This document shows positions 49,456-62,899 of a stretch of 64,000 nucleotides of DNA, one piece after another. Source of the DNA: Benincasa hispida (Eukaryota; Streptophyta; Magnoliopsida; Cucurbitales; Cucurbitaceae); the NCBI RefSeq assembly GCF_009727055.1, contig NC_052359.1, positions 57,342,845 through 57,406,844 on the forward strand. Direction: 5' to 3'. Each line of letters begins with the position of its first letter. Position 1 is the stretch's first letter. The position numbers were made by a program, and so were the translations under genes. The notes under the pieces were generated by a model. The model did not search any database. It had not been told where the DNA came from and saw only the letters and a list, made by a program, of their open reading frames with translations.

Positions 49456-50009
49456 AACAACACAAGCCTTGATCTCACACGAACTCAACGTACTACAAAA
49501 AGCTTCCCTCGAACCGAAACTCTAGACACCAACACTTGGGCTTCCTTCCTATTCCCAAGACAAGGAATACGAGTTGCGGAACCCTTTGTGTTTTGGAAGA
49601 GGAAGGAAACTTACCGAAATAAATTGAGAGATAGTTTTTTTGTTTTGTAAAAAAAAAAAAAACAATTATATGTCTTTCTTTCTCTCTGTAACTATTACAA
49701 AACTTCGTTCCTTGAGAATCCACCGAGAGCACGATGGTGGAGGGAAGTTATAGTTCTCTTTCCCCTTAAAATATAATAATGCCCTATTGGGAGTTATTTT
49801 TATTTATTTAATTAGTTAATCAATTAATAATTAAATATCATATATTTAAATTCATTTGAATCATATTCAAATGATATCCTTTCACATGACCTATAGTTTT
49901 TAATATGGGTCTCACTCACATTAATTTTAACTTATAGTATTTATGCAAATCACATTCATATAATTAATATTTGAATCTTATTCAAATATATTACTCTCAT
50001 ATTAATTAT

Positions 50010-50340
50010 AAATCATATTTATAATTAATTAAACTATAATGCATCAATATACATTATATTAATTTGAATCTTATTTAAATATTTATCTCTCTTATACATA
50101 GTATTATTTATAAATCATATTTATAATTAATTAAACTATAATGCATCAATATACATTATATTAATTTGAATCTTATTTAAATATTTATCTCTCTTATACA
50201 TAGTATTATTTATAAATCATATTTATAATTAATTAAACTATAATGCATCAATATACATTATATTAATTTGAATCTTATTTAAATATTTATCTCTCTTATA
50301 CATAGTATTATTTATAAATCATATTTATAATTAACTATGT
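50010..50340. repeat. 102-bp tandem repeat, about 3.2 units
   Basis: Units starting AAATCATATTTATAATTAAT begin at 50010, 50112, 50214 and 50316, an exact 102-base period. The first three are nearly identical and the fourth is partial. They lie in the AT-rich part of the solo LTR. Confidence 0.95.
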
Positions 50341-51418
50341 ATTTATAATGTATCAATATACATTATACTTTATAATAATCAATTAATATAAAATTTTCCT
50401 TAAAATTTGAACGTTTCAAATTATTCCAAAACCATTTATTCCTTGTTTTATCTTTAGTGAGCTAGCAAGGGAGCCTAATGGACCTTCCATTAACATGCAT
50501 TAACTGCAGGTCACTCCACTAAAGACCCACAGTTGCATTCTTCGCACTATAAATATAATTATATGTCCATGGATATAACTAATCAACAGTAAGTCGATCC
50601 TTCACGAATCGCCCGTAACTACAGTTGGGTCAAATTACCATTTTACTCCTATAGTCACATTTAACTCCTTAAGTACCACTGATCCCTCTAATGAACAATT
50701 AATGATAGTCCAACTATAAACTAGACCCGTCTATGGCCAGTGAGAGGGTGAGGCGTCTCATTGTTCAAGACCCAAAATTAGCCTCTAAGGGAGTAATTCA
50801 TCTACTTGCCCTAAAACTGGGATGGGGTAAATTCCATCTTGTATAGTTATGTTCCCACCCCCTACTCAAACAAATCCCCAAAATGGTAGGCTTATTGAGT
50901 CAGTGAAGTTGGCTACTCTCACCTATACAAATCAAAAGATTGTCCTTATAAGCAAGAGTTTATAACTCACTCAGGATTAAGTTTGAGTCACCTATGATCA
51001 TTCTATTAAAATTTTAATCGGTGTTATAAAGAGAGACTAGCTATTTCGCAGTCCGATCTTATTCAAACTCTTTGTAAGAATACCCCCACTCACATGTCTC
51101 CACATGAACGATTAGGATCGAACCGTTTGTAACACTTTACAACTCTTGTAACAATTATAAAGTAGGTCGTATCCGTAGTGTCACGATGATAAGGCACCTA
51201 AACTTATTCATATACTACAGACCTTAGGTTATTACTTAAACATGATCCACATGTATGTAACCACATACATGTTTAAGTTACATTAAAGAATCTTGGATCT
51301 TAGTTTATTAGATTGAGTTAATACATAAATAAAATAGCTCTCATTTTATTAATAACAATTTGTTTATACAAGTTTACAAACTACAAGAACCATGAGATTT
51401 AGGACACTAATCCCAATA

Positions 51419-51642
51419 ATCTCTTACTTTGGTAGCTCCAAGAAAATCCAAGAAGACATCTAATTATTCAAGAAAGGCACTAAGAAGATCGAGACTAGGA
51501 TTCATCGGGTGAATATGATCAAGAAGAAGAGTTTTATGCTCCAAGAAAAGGGCCAGAAGGAAGATAGAGGTGAAACACACGATTAAAAAATGAAGATTGA
51601 CTTACTGGATTACAACGGGAGGCATTGATATTGAGATATTTT
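51419..51642 (+). pseudogene. Ty3-like gag, part 2
   Basis: The short stretch between two insertions ends with a frame MKIDLLDYNGRH and, after a shift, DIEIF. This joins LDWVKYTESFF at 63753. That sequence is the start of the Retrotrans_gag domain of plant Ty3 elements. Confidence 0.65.
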
Positions 51643-54600
51643 TTTAAGTTAATCGAATTCCCTCAGCGGAAGTGAATGATTGCTTTGTCTAAGAATTCGC
51701 TTTGGAAATTCAAAAAAACAGAGAAATACGACACAAAGAGGATAAACAACATTCACCCTTAAGCATGTTTTTCTACTTAATACAGAGATGAAAGGGAAAG
51801 AGATATAACTTACCCTTGAAGAACTTTCTTTTTGTTTCCCTCTCCGGCAAGATCATGAACTCCTTTGTGAAAAATTCGAACACCACAAACAGAAAAACTT
51901 CCACAAACTCAGTAACTCAGGACTTCTTGGACACCACCAATCAAGTCTTCCTCACTATCCTCAAGGTGAGCATCTAGGCAGAGTGGTGGCTTGCCTTAGA
52001 TTTTGGTGAAGGAATTGTTTTTAAGAGAAAATGTTACAAAGGAAGGAGATGAAGTGCAAAGAATAACTATTCTTTTGATAAATTTCATGTATTGAACTAC
52101 CATCCACTCCTCTGTGTAATAACCATATATGAGATATAAAGGAGTTATCTCATAACTCTCTCTCAATAACGGGAAATAACTCCAAAGGAGTTATTTTTCA
52201 AATTTTGAATTATATTATAAATAATATAATTAAAAACAACTATATATTATATCATATATAATATAAACCTATAGTTTTATATCACATATAATATAACTTA
52301 TAGTCTATATTTTCTCATATAATCTATTGTATTAATATGAATCATATTCATATTAATTTTTAGCCTATTGTTTTTATATAAATCACATTTATATAATTAA
52401 TATTTGAATCATATTCAAATATTGATCTTTCTTATTAAACTTTATAATATAATGTATCAACATACACTATATTAATTGTATCTCATACAATTAAATCCCT
52501 TTAATTAATTTGAACAATTCAAATATTTCTAAAATTAATTGATTCTCATTCAACCCCTATTGAGCTAGCAAGGGGACCTTATGGACTATAGATTAGAAGC
52601 TTCAATGATACGAGATTAATTAATTAAACTCTATAATTAAATTAATCAACATTCATTACTTGTCGGTCATTCTATTAAATAACAACAACTATACTCTTCA
52701 CACTGTATATATATTTTTGTGCGCATATCACTCAACAGCGTGTTGACCCTTCACAAATTACACTTAAGTACAGTTGGCTTAAACTTACCGTCTTACCCTT
52801 ATAGTTATATCTAACTCCTTAAGTACCAATGATCCCTCTAATGAATAATTAGTTATAGTTCCACTATCACTAGACCCCTCTCTTGCAGTGAGAGGTTGTG
52901 GTACCACGCATTGTTCAAGACCTGAAATCGACCCTTAAGGGAGCAATTTATCCACTTACCCTAACAACGAGAAGGAGTGGATTTCATCTTGTGTAGTTGA
53001 GTTTCTAGCTCTCCACTTAGATAAATCCCAAAATGGTAGGCATATTGAGTCGGCGAATCTGACCACTCTCACCCATGCAGATCAAAGGACCGCCCTCAAA
53101 GCAGGAGTTCACAACTACTCAAGATTAAGGTCAAGTCACCTATGGTCATCCTAGTGAAATGTAAGTCTCTTCAAGTAACGGCGTTAAAAAGAGAAACTAG
53201 TCATTTCATGGTCCAGTCTTATACAAACTCCTTGTATAGGATACCTCCACTCATATGTCCCCACGTGAATGATCAGAATCAGATCATTTGTAACACTTTA
53301 CAACAATTGTAACAATTACAAAGTAGGTTATATCTGTAGTGCATCAGGATAAAGTACCCAACCTTATCCATCTACTACAAACCATTTAGGTTATTAATTA
53401 AACATGATCCACATGTATGTCACCACATACATGTTTAAGCTGTTGGGGTTGATGCCCTAAATCTTGTAGAGTCCTATAGTTTGTAAACACTTGTATGAAC
53501 AAACACTATGTGATTTATAATATGTGATATTTTATTTACTTCAGTCTATGAAATATGAGATATTTTAGTTGCATTAACCACAAACCAATAAACTAAGATC
53601 CATTATTATCGTTGTAACTTAAGCATGTATGTGGAGACAAACAAGTGGATCGTGCTTTAAGTGATAACCTAAATGGTTTGTAGTATATGGATAAAGGAAA
53701 GATACCTTATCCTGGTGACACTACTATTGTGACCCACTTTGTAGGTGTTACAAATGTTGTAAAGTGCTACAAATGATCTAATTTTGAACATTCATGTATT
53801 AGACATGCGAGCGAGGATACTCTATACAAAGGAGTTTGTATAAAACCGGGCCACAAAATGTTTAGTCTCATTATATAACACAATTCCTAATTGAGACTTT
53901 CATTTCACTAGGATGACCATAGGTAACGTGACCTTAATCCTGAGTGAGTTGTGAATTCCTGCCTCTGAGGGCGGTTCTTTGATTTGCATGGGTGAGAGTG
54001 GCCAGATCACCGACTCAACAAGCCTCCATTTTGGAGATTCGTCTGATTGGGGAGCTGGGAACTCAGATACATAAGATGGAATTCACTCCTTCCCCAAATC
54101 AGGGGTAAGTAGATAAATTGTTCTCTTAAAGGCTGATTTCGGGGCTTGAAAAATGTAGCGCCACATCTTCTCTTGGCCTGGGAATGGTTTAGTCATAGTA
54201 GAACTATGATCTATTGTTCATTAGAGGAATCAGTGGTACTTAAAGAGTTAACTGTAACTACAGGGACATAACGGTAAATTGGTCTAGTTGTACTTACGAG
54301 CGATTTGTGAATACCCATCGTACTGTTGATTGGTTATATCCAATGGACATAGAAATATATCTGTAGTGTGAAGAATGCAGCTGTCGATCTTTGTTGGAGT
54401 GCCCTGCAGTTAATGAATGGTAGATATCATAATTAAAGAGTTTAGTCAGTTATTCACGTACCGTTGGTGCTTCAAGCTACAGGTCCATAAGGTCCCCTTG
54501 GTAGCTCAATGGATTCAAGTTGAGAATCAGTTTTTGGGTTAGTTTGAAATGTTCAAATTAACAAGAGGGAATTTAATTATATATGATATAATTAAATTGT

Positions 54601-55599
54601 TTCAGATATAATTGATATGATGTATTTGATACATTATTATTTGATTGGAGGAATTACTATAATATGATATATATTAAATGCCATAAAAATAGAAAAAGAA
54701 CTATGGTTTATATGTTGCATATGATGCAATATTAAAACTATAGGTTATAAATATGATATGATAAGTTAGTTATTGTATTTATTTATAATTTATTAATTAT
54801 GTAATAATTGATAATTCTTTTTCTCAATAACTACATTAGTGGGTCGTTTTAGACGGTTTTAGGCTAAATGGGATAAAGAAGAAAAATGGTTTTTCATTAT
54901 TTATTCCATGCACAACGACAACAAGTTATCAGATAACTTATCGAGAGACTAAAAGATCGCATCGAGTTTACTATACGATAGTACTCGTTTACTACATGAT
55001 CGAGCGTCGAGTCTATGCGATAAACTTCCATTTGCTATACGATCCTTCTGTCCAATACTCGATCGTCTACTCCAATCCATCCCTCTATCCAAAATCATAC
55101 TAAGCCCACAACTTTTTAATTCTCACACCGAGAATACCAAGGTAAATTTTTGGTGGTGTTGAATTCTGTTCGAGGATCGAGATCGAGTTTTACTTACTGG
55201 TGATCGAAGAACTTCCAGTTGCTCGTTGTGTTTGTGCTGTTCGAAGCATTCGAGTTTGTTCGAGGAAAATACGTGAAGAAAGAGTTCTTCAATGGTATTG
55301 TTTCCTCGATCCCTTGTAATTTTGTTAAGAAGCATGTTGTAATTTATCTTTAATACATAGTCGTTTATGTATGATTGTAAATATTTATGTTCTTTCACAA
55401 TGGAGTTTTGAACGATCTGCTTCCACTCAAAGGTCCTCTAGTTTTAGAGTTCCTTCAATTACATAAAATAACCTAGCATCTTAGTTTATTAGATTGAATT
55501 AATACACATATGAAATAACGTTTATTTTATTAATAACAATTAGTTTATACATGTTTACAACATACGAAAATAAAGAAATTTAGGAAACTAATCCCAACA
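51643..55599 (-). repeat. 3' LTR of element D (split by a solo LTR)
   Basis: The minus-strand head TGTTGGGATTAGTTTCC is at 55599 and the tail at 51643 reads GGGAATTCGATTAACTTAA, with TG/CA ends partly mutated. It is interrupted at 53441-55457. Net length about 1940. Confidence 0.85.
53441..55457 (+). mobile_element. Solo LTR in element D 3' LTR
   Basis: A 2017-base block starting TGTTGGGGTTGATGCCCTAA and ending AGAGTTCCTTCA, very like the LTRs of element A and in the opposite orientation to its host. The host sequence on either side (GTTTAAGC left, ACATAAAATAACC right) joins as in the intact 5' LTR of element D. No clear 5-bp target duplication is visible. Near its 3' end it has ACGATAG, GATCGAG and CGATCGTC motifs (54950-55070). 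Confidence 0.9.
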
Positions 55600-55614
55600 A
55601 TCTCTCATTTGTCC
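55600..55614 (-). promoter_or_regulatory. Polypurine tract of element D
   Basis: The minus strand reads GGACAAATGAGAGAT directly before the 3' LTR head. The element A tract (GGACAATTGGGAGAT) differs at two of 15 bases. Confidence 0.8.
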
Positions 55615-55699
55615 TAAAGCTAGCAGAATGGAGTGCACAATACAAATAAAGTATATAGTACAATAAACGAGGGCATACACTATACCTAGTGACATCTCC

Positions 55700-58600
55700 T
55701 ACTTGTCCTAGACAATATACTGCATATTCCATAGACCTATACATTCTAGATGACCCTCGAACACTTTAGCTGTGAGAGCCTTCGTAAACAAATCAACAAT
55801 GTTATGCTCTGAAGTTATCTTTATGACTAACACGTCTCCTCGTTGCACAATCTCTCGGATCATGTGACATTTCCTTTCAATGTGTTTACCTCTCTTATGA
55901 CTCCTAGGTTCCTTTTAATTTTCCACAACACCACTACTATCACAATAAAGTGTGATTGGTAAAAACATATTTGGAACGACTTCCAAATTAGTAAGGAACT
56001 TCCTCAGTCAAATAGCTTCCTTAGCAGCTTCCCAAGCAACTACATATTCATCTTCCATTGTGGAGTCTGTGATGCATCCTTACTTGATGTTTCCCCAGAC
56101 TATAGTTCCCCCCTTAAGAGTGAAAACTGATCCTAATGTGAATTTCCTAAAATTTCTATCAATCTAAAAATCCAAGTCGATGTATCATGTAAGGATCAAA
56201 TCCTTAGCTTCATACACGAGCATATAGTCTCTCGTTCTTCGTAGATACTTGAGGATTGTTTTGACTGTTGTCAAGTGATTTAATCCTAGATTAGATTGAT
56301 ATCTACTGACAATCCCTACTGCATAGTAAATGTCAGATCTAGTACATAACATTGCACACATAAGTCTGTTAACAGCTGATGCATAAGGAATCTGTTTTAT
56401 TTCCTCAACCTCTTGAGGAATCTTAGGACATTGTTCCTTAGACAAAACAATTCCACGCCTGAAGGGTAATAAACCCTTCTTGGAATTATGCATTGAATAT
56501 CTGACAAACATCTTGTCAATATACGATACCTAAGAAAAGACCAATGTTTTGTTCTTACGATCCCTAATAATTTGGATCCCTAAAACAAACTGCGTCTCAC
56601 CCCAATATTTTATTTGGAACTAGGTAGCTAGCCATTTCTTTACATCTATTAGTAAACCTACATCATTTCCAATGAGTAGGATATCATCCACATACAACAC
56701 TAGGAAAGCTTTTGAACTGTTGATGATTTTCTATAAACACAAGGTTCATCAACACTATAGTCAAAGCCATAAGACTTGATTGCAATATCAAATCTTATAT
56801 TCCAAAATCGAAATGCTTTTTTCTATCTATATATGGACCGATTAAATTTGCAAGCTTTTTACTCTTGGCCTTACTTAATGAATCCCTTTGGTTGATTCAT
56901 ATAGATGGTCTCTTCAAGACTACCATTCGAAAAGGCAGTCTTGATATCCATTTGCCATATCTTATAGCCATAATATATGGAAATGGATAAGAAAATCTGA
57001 ACAGACTTTAGCATGAAAACAGGTGAGAAAGTTTCTTCATAGTTCACTCCCTCTACCTAGGTATAACCATTTTCCACTAATCTAGTATTAAAGGTAAGTA
57101 CCTTTCCATCTACACTAATTTTCCTCTTGTACATCCATTTGAACCCTATAGATTTTACCCCATTTGGTTGATCTACAAGTTTTCAGACATAATTGAAGTA
57201 CATAGACTCCATTTCTTGATTCATAGCTTTAACTCATTCATCTTTGTTAACATCCTCCATTACTTGCTTGTAAGACAATGGATCCTCAACCTCATCATCA
57301 GATATGATGTCTTAAGCTTCTATTAAACTCATGTAGCGAACAGGTGGGTTCATAACCCTCCCACTACGTCAAGGCAATCTCAACTCCTGAGATGGATGTG
57401 CTTATCTAGATCAACCAACATCAATAATTGTTGTTGATGTTCTAGCTTCTTCAACAACCCTTATTGAAGTCTTAGTAGTTTCCTTGGAAATTTCACTTAT
57501 TACTATTTTACTTCGTGGTTTGTGGTCTCTCATATGGTATTCTTTCAAAAAGATAGCATCTGTTAACACAAATAGTTTATTATCTTTAGGATCAAAGAAG
57601 AACCCCTCGTTTCCTGGGGATAGCCTACAAATAGATATACTCTCGAACGAGGTTCCAACTTTTTGAGCTTTTTCACTAGCACATGTGTTGAACACTCCCA
57701 AATCCTGAAATGTTGTAAACTACCTTCATGACCTCTCCAAAGTTCAAAAGGTGTTTTAGAAACACTTTTTTATGAAATGTTGTTCAAAATATAAACTGCA
57801 GTCTCCACTACATATCCTCAAAACGAGTCAGGAAGTTGGCCATAGTTAATCATAGATTGAACCATGTCCAATAGGGTTTTATTTCTCTTTTATGATACAC
57901 CATTCTATTGAGATGTATCAGGTTGAGAGCTGGGACGTTATGCCGTGTTCTATCATATAGTCCTGGAACCTCAGGTTCATATATTCTCCACCACGATCAG
58001 ATTAGAATGTTTTTATCTTTTTACCTAATAGATTTTCAACCTCAATCTTATACTCCTTGAACTTTTTAAGAGCTTCATATTTATATTGCATTAGGTAAAG
58101 ATGCCCAATCTTGAATAATCATCTATGAAAGATATGAAATATTCGTACCCTTCTCTTTCTTTTACATTCATTGGACCACAAAAATCTGAATGTATAAGTT
58201 CCAAGGCTTCTTTGGCTCTATAACCTTTTCCAGTAAAAAGTCGTTTTGTCATTTTTTCCTTTAATATATGTTTTGTCATTTTGTTGAAATAGAACACAAC
58301 GTTTTGTTGTTTTGTCGTTTTGTAGTTTTTTCATTTTGTCATTGTGACCTAACGTTATAAATGTGAGTGTTGTTGTTATTCTAAACATTTCAGTATTTAG
58401 GACAACCTTTGTAACTAACGGTCTTAGTATTTACAAGTTACTTTCCATTGAAGCAAAACCTATATCCATTTCATTCTTAAAAATTAACACTTTATTTTCA
58501 GAAAAGAAAAGAGAATACTTTTATTCAATCAAACAAGAAACGGAAATTAAATTCTTCTTAATATTAGGAACAATATATACGTCATCTAATAATATATATT

Positions 58601-58800
58601 ATTTCTTGTTCAAAATTAACTTGAGTCTGCCTACGATAACAACTGAAATGACAGCTCCAGTACCAATTCGAAGAGTCATCTCTCCAACTTCCAATTGTCT
58701 CCAGGAACTAATTTCTTGAGAGCAAGAAAAAACATGGTTAGTGGCCCCTAAATTAATTATCCAAGCAAAATCGTCATCATTTTTCACTAACACGTTTCCA
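55700..58800 (-). pseudogene. Element D pol, broken
   Basis: From high to low coordinates. Protease motif NLGATNHV near 58760-58735, where the catalytic DSG reads NLG. Integrase core at 58230-57960 (HSDFCGPM with the first Asp kept, FIDDYSRLG, then SDRGGEY). Linker at 57700-57300. RT at about 57190-56520 with YVDD intact at 56695-56684. A late RT/RNase H part at 56511-55750 (CTRSDIYYAVGIVSRYQ, SHKRGKHIERK, GDVLVIKITSEHN, LFTKALTAKVFEGHLE). Most of the GAG-pre-integrase region is missing and replaced by a GTTTTGTC-rich stretch (58262-58345). Frequent stops. Closely related to element A pol but independently decayed. Confidence 0.9.
58262..58345. repeat. GTTTTGTC-rich simple repeat in element D pol
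   Basis: Irregular repeats of GTTTTGTC and TTTTGTCATTTTGT occupy the place where the GAG-pre-integrase motif should be. The neighbouring pol frame picks up on both sides. Confidence 0.7.
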
Positions 58801-59110
58801 AGACAAGTAAATCAAATTTACTGTTATTGGATTTCTTCCTTTTACGGAAAGTAGTTGAATCAACTTCAAACCCTTTACCATAAATTCCAAGTTTTATCTC
58901 AGAGGTCGAACTACTTTGATAAACTTCACTAAAGTTGATAACATTTGTCTCCCTCATCAGTCCCTTAACATTCAATAAGGACGGGTGTTCATTTAGAGAA
59001 TTGACTTTACTGGTTGCATCAAAATCAACCTCATCCTACTTGAATTGTAAGGAATCTCTCTCAAACAATTCTTGCAATGATTGCATGATCTGGAGTGAGT
59101 GACCATGTTC

Positions 59111-59163
<53 letters not shown>

Positions 59164-59377
59164 AATACACCAGATATGCTCGCCAAAATGTAAACTCGAG
59201 TCTTATCATTGGCTTTTGTCCATTTTCTAGATGCATCATGAACATTTTGTGTTGCATCTAGGGTTGGGACTGGAGGTCATTCTTCGGTCAAGATGAAATT
59301 TAGGTCATTAACCACGAAACAAGCAAATTTTTCCATGTTGTATAATTAGCTTTGGCCAAATTTATAGAGGCTAACAT
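58801..59377 (-). pseudogene. Element D gag, broken
   Basis: An ATG at 59377 starts MLASINLAKANYTTWKN, then a stop. Further shifted frames give the Gag helix region (TKANDKTRVYILASISGVL near 59220-59165). A 33-T run (poly-A on this strand) with TCTTT units then interrupts a Lys-Lys position. The frame recovers with a MQSLQELFERD-like part near 59090-59050, then a shortened C-terminal part, with no complete zinc knuckle. Length is well below the element A gag, so an internal deletion is likely. Confidence 0.8.
59111..59160. repeat. TCTTT units and a 33-T run
   Basis: Three TCTTT units run into 33 consecutive T. On the coding strand it is poly-A ending in GAAAA units, lying at the Lys-Lys codons that precede the HEPMVT-like motif in element A gag. 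Confidence 0.9.
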
Positions 59378-61121
59378 TGAAAGTATTGTTCTTGACTTAT
59401 TGTTGAAATAAAATAAATTGATCTACATTAGATTTTAGCACAAATCTTGTAAATTCAATCAAGTTTAGCAAAAATTTAATGAACCCCATTTTACATTTTA
59501 ACTTTACAATGATGCTTTAGTGATTTAAGACAAAAGCCATCAAAGGGTGGTCAGTAACTCTTTCACTGAACTGAGGCACTCTCAACCAATCATTATACCA
59601 AAATAACTCTTATTCTTATAATAATTGATTATTATTGATTTGGTCAAGAAAACATTAACTTGATTAATAATTTCCCTATAAGTGTGACCCTCCATTTTAG
59701 ACCCTAGAGTTCCACCTCAATCAGCCAATCGAAGGGAAAAACTGATTGGGGCAAAAACTAAAGTGATCTTGTCCATTTCTGGAGTTTTCCCTCATATTGG
59801 CCTAATGCACAAACCATTCGAAGGGAGACGCTTTTAGGGCGCCTCGAGGTCGTACAAGAAGATCTCACGATGCAAACCAATAAAGGAGACCATAGGACAT
59901 GTTGACACATATCCTTCTCCCACTTACTATAAATACTTTCTCCATTCACCTTGATATTGACCCATGCAAACACCATCCGAAGGAGGAGACTCCCGAGCGC
60001 CTCAAGGCCAAGCATGAGTCTCAGGGTGTGAACTTTAAGAGAGAATGTGAGTGGAAATACGACATAAAATATACATTTTTTTCCTCCCACTAAGTATTTT
60101 AAAACTTAGGGTTTGTTATTTGGGTAAATCTGACTAATAAATTTATCAAAGTGTATTGTTAAATAGGTCCAATATAACATTTATATCAGATAGTTTAATA
60201 ATATATCATTCTTGTTTATTAAACACTTTAATAAACTCAATCATGTATTGCATGCTTATAAAATATTTGTCTAATTCGCCTTCCAGGCTGGTTTCCAGGT
60301 AGGGATATTCTTCTTTCTGTCAGCTTAAATACCCTAGCCTTAGACAGAACCTTTCTTAGACAAATGTCCCTTATAGATAATTATTTTATAATTTAATCTT
60401 CTATTATTTTCATTTTAATCCTATTAAAAAAATAAAAGATTAACATATTTCTAATCACATTAGAAATACATTAACATAGGTCTAGGTGAAATCAATTTTA
60501 AACCATTTAAAATTAATTTTAACCTATGTTTGCATGCAACTCTTGATTATAGATTTTACGTCTATTTCATTAAACTTATAAATTAATAACATAAATAAAA
60601 ATTGTAATCATGCATCTAGATAACATTAAAGAAATATAACATTTATAATTTCTAAGTAATGTCATGCTTCATGCAATTTCATTTTCATTATATAATATAA
60701 CACTTGTATTATAAACAAATGAAAATATAACACATCCAACATATAATATAACCCTTATATTACCAACCAAACAATATAATTTTGATATTATAGTATGATG
60801 CATGGACATGTTACTATGCATGCAATCATATAATATAATACTTATATTTAATATGATGCATGAGCATACTTAATATATCATGCAACTATATAATATAACA
60901 ATTATATTAAAAATGATGCATGATAAAATGTTTATCCTATGGTGGGATATTAAACTATATGGCATATAATATGCAATATAATAAAATTAATCATACAACA
61001 CATGTAAATTAATTAAATAGCAACATTAGACCAAAAAATTGAAACTCCTAAGAAATTGATTAAATTAATATAACATTTATATTAATTTAATTAATTAAAA
61101 ACAATAAATTACATAATTCAA

Positions 61122-61155
<34 letters not shown>

Positions 61156-61707
61156 ATAAAATACTGCTCCAAAATTACCTTAGGGCTCGAACTCATGACC
61201 TCATATTGCTTGGGACATGCGCACCTAATGCCTCGAAGAATAATTACGCTCGGCTGGAGCATAACTACGCTAGCCATGGAGCATCGCCATGCTCGACAAG
61301 AGTATCATGGCGCTGGGTTGAAAAATTTCCCAGTGTAATGACGCGCGACTGGAGCGTGACTATGCTTGCCTTTCTGTGCTCCAGCGTAAAGAGCAACATA
61401 ATTACGCTCTCCCGCTACGCTATATTACAGAATGCAATTTCTTCATTGATCTGCAGCCCGATCTTGTTTCAAGTAGTACCAAGCAACACTTGCAACTCAA
61501 GCAACACGGACTTACAGACTTGATAACAAAATTAAAAATGTCCAAAAACATCGAGCCCTTACAACTTTAATCAAATTAAAGCAGTAAATTCTAAATGCCA
61601 ATATTTTGTAAACATCCACTATGCAAACCATCCATACATTCAAAATACATTGAAATTATCCACCAATTTGAATTTAAGTTTCAAAAATAAATTTAGAGAC
61701 ACAATTT
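59378..61707 (-). other. Element D untranslated leader
   Basis: Noncoding between primer site and gag. Blocks at 60280-60400 and 59700-60090 match, inverted, the element A leader blocks at 13640-13745 and 13970-14300. They include TTTAAGCTGACAGAAA and, nearer gag, a segment around ACATGTTGACACATATCC. The AT-rich middle (60400-61000) is rich in CATGCAT words, as in A. A 28-A run is at 61127-61154. From 61190 to 61440 is a cluster of TACGCT/AGCGTA and CTCCAGC/GCTGGAG words, in the position where element A has its CGATCG motifs. Confidence 0.7.
61127..61154. repeat. A28 run
   Basis: Uninterrupted poly-A of 28 bases in the element D leader. Confidence 0.95.
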
Positions 61708-61722
61708 GGTTCTGATACCAAT
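61708..61722 (-). promoter_or_regulatory. Primer binding site of element D
   Basis: The minus strand reads ATTGGTATCAGAACC immediately after the LTR tail, matching the plant initiator tRNA-Met complement at nearly every base. It fixes the inner edge of the 5' LTR. Confidence 0.9.
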
Positions 61723-62857
61723 TGAAGGGAATCAAATTCCCACAACGGAAAGCAAGTGATCGCTTTGGAAACTCAACAAAACATAGAAATACAGACACAG
61801 AGAGGATAAAAAACATTCACCCTTAAGCATGCTTTTTCTACTTAATACAGAAAGGAAAGGGAAAGAGATACAACTTACACTTGAAGAACTTTTTTTCTTG
61901 CTTTTCTCTCCAGCAAGGTCACGAACTCTTCTATGAAAAGTTCGAACACCTCAAACAGAAAAACTCCCACAAACTTAGCAACTAATACAAAGAGGAAAGG
62001 AAAAGAAATACAACTTAACCTTAAAGAACTTTTCTTCTTGTTTTCCTCTATGGTAAGATCACGAACTCCTCTATGAAAAATTCAAACACCAGGAACAATG
62101 AAACTCCCATGAACTTAGCAACTCATGACTTCTTCGACACTACCAATAAAGTCTTCCTCACTATCCTCATGGTGAGAATCTAGGCAGAATGGTGGGCTTG
62201 CTTTAGATTTTGGTGAGGAATTGTTCTTGAGAGAAAATGTTACAGAGGAAGGAGATGAAGTGTAGAGAAGAATTATTCTTCTGATGAATTTCACATGCAA
62301 CTACCATCCACTCCTCTGTGTAATAACCATATAAAAGAGATGAAGGAGTTATCTCCCGCTCAACAACGGGAAATAACTCCTAAGAAGTTATTTTTCAAAA
62401 TTTAAATCATATTATAATTAATATAATTAAAAATAACTATATATTATAGCATATATATAGTTTATATTCTATCATATAATCTATAGTATTAATATGAATC
62501 AATTCACATTAATTTTTAACCTATATTTTTTATATGAATCACATTCGTATAATTAATATTTGAATCATATTCAAAAATTCATCTCTCTTATTAAACTTTA
62601 TAATATAATATATCAACATACATTATGTTAATTGTATCTCATACAATTAATTTTCTTTAATTAATTTACACAATTCCAATTAATCTAAAATTAGTTGATT
62701 CTTATTAAAACCTTATTGAGCTAGCAAGGGGGCCTCATGAACCTATAGATTAGAAGTTCAAATGATACAAGATTAATTAATTAAACTCTTTAATTAAATT
62801 GATCAACGTTCATTAACTGTCAATTGCTTCACTAAAGACCGATAGTTGCATTATGCA

Positions 62858-62899
<42 letters not shown>

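Larger units (their letters stand above)
49045..51418 (-). mobile_element. Solo LTR carrying plastid DNA and a tandem repeat
   Basis: Same family as the LTRs of element D. The minus-strand head TATTGGGATTAGTGTCC is at 51418 and the tail ends AATTCAATTCCTTTA at 49045. Length is 2374. Subtracting the 231-base plastid insert and two extra 102-base units leaves about 1939, matching the element D 3' LTR (1940). The flanks are both pieces of the Ty3-like gag. The target duplication is no longer readable. Confidence 0.8.

Noticed and set aside
58363..58719. 118-codon plus-strand frame
   Set aside because: Antisense to the element D protease/pre-integrase region and low in complexity.
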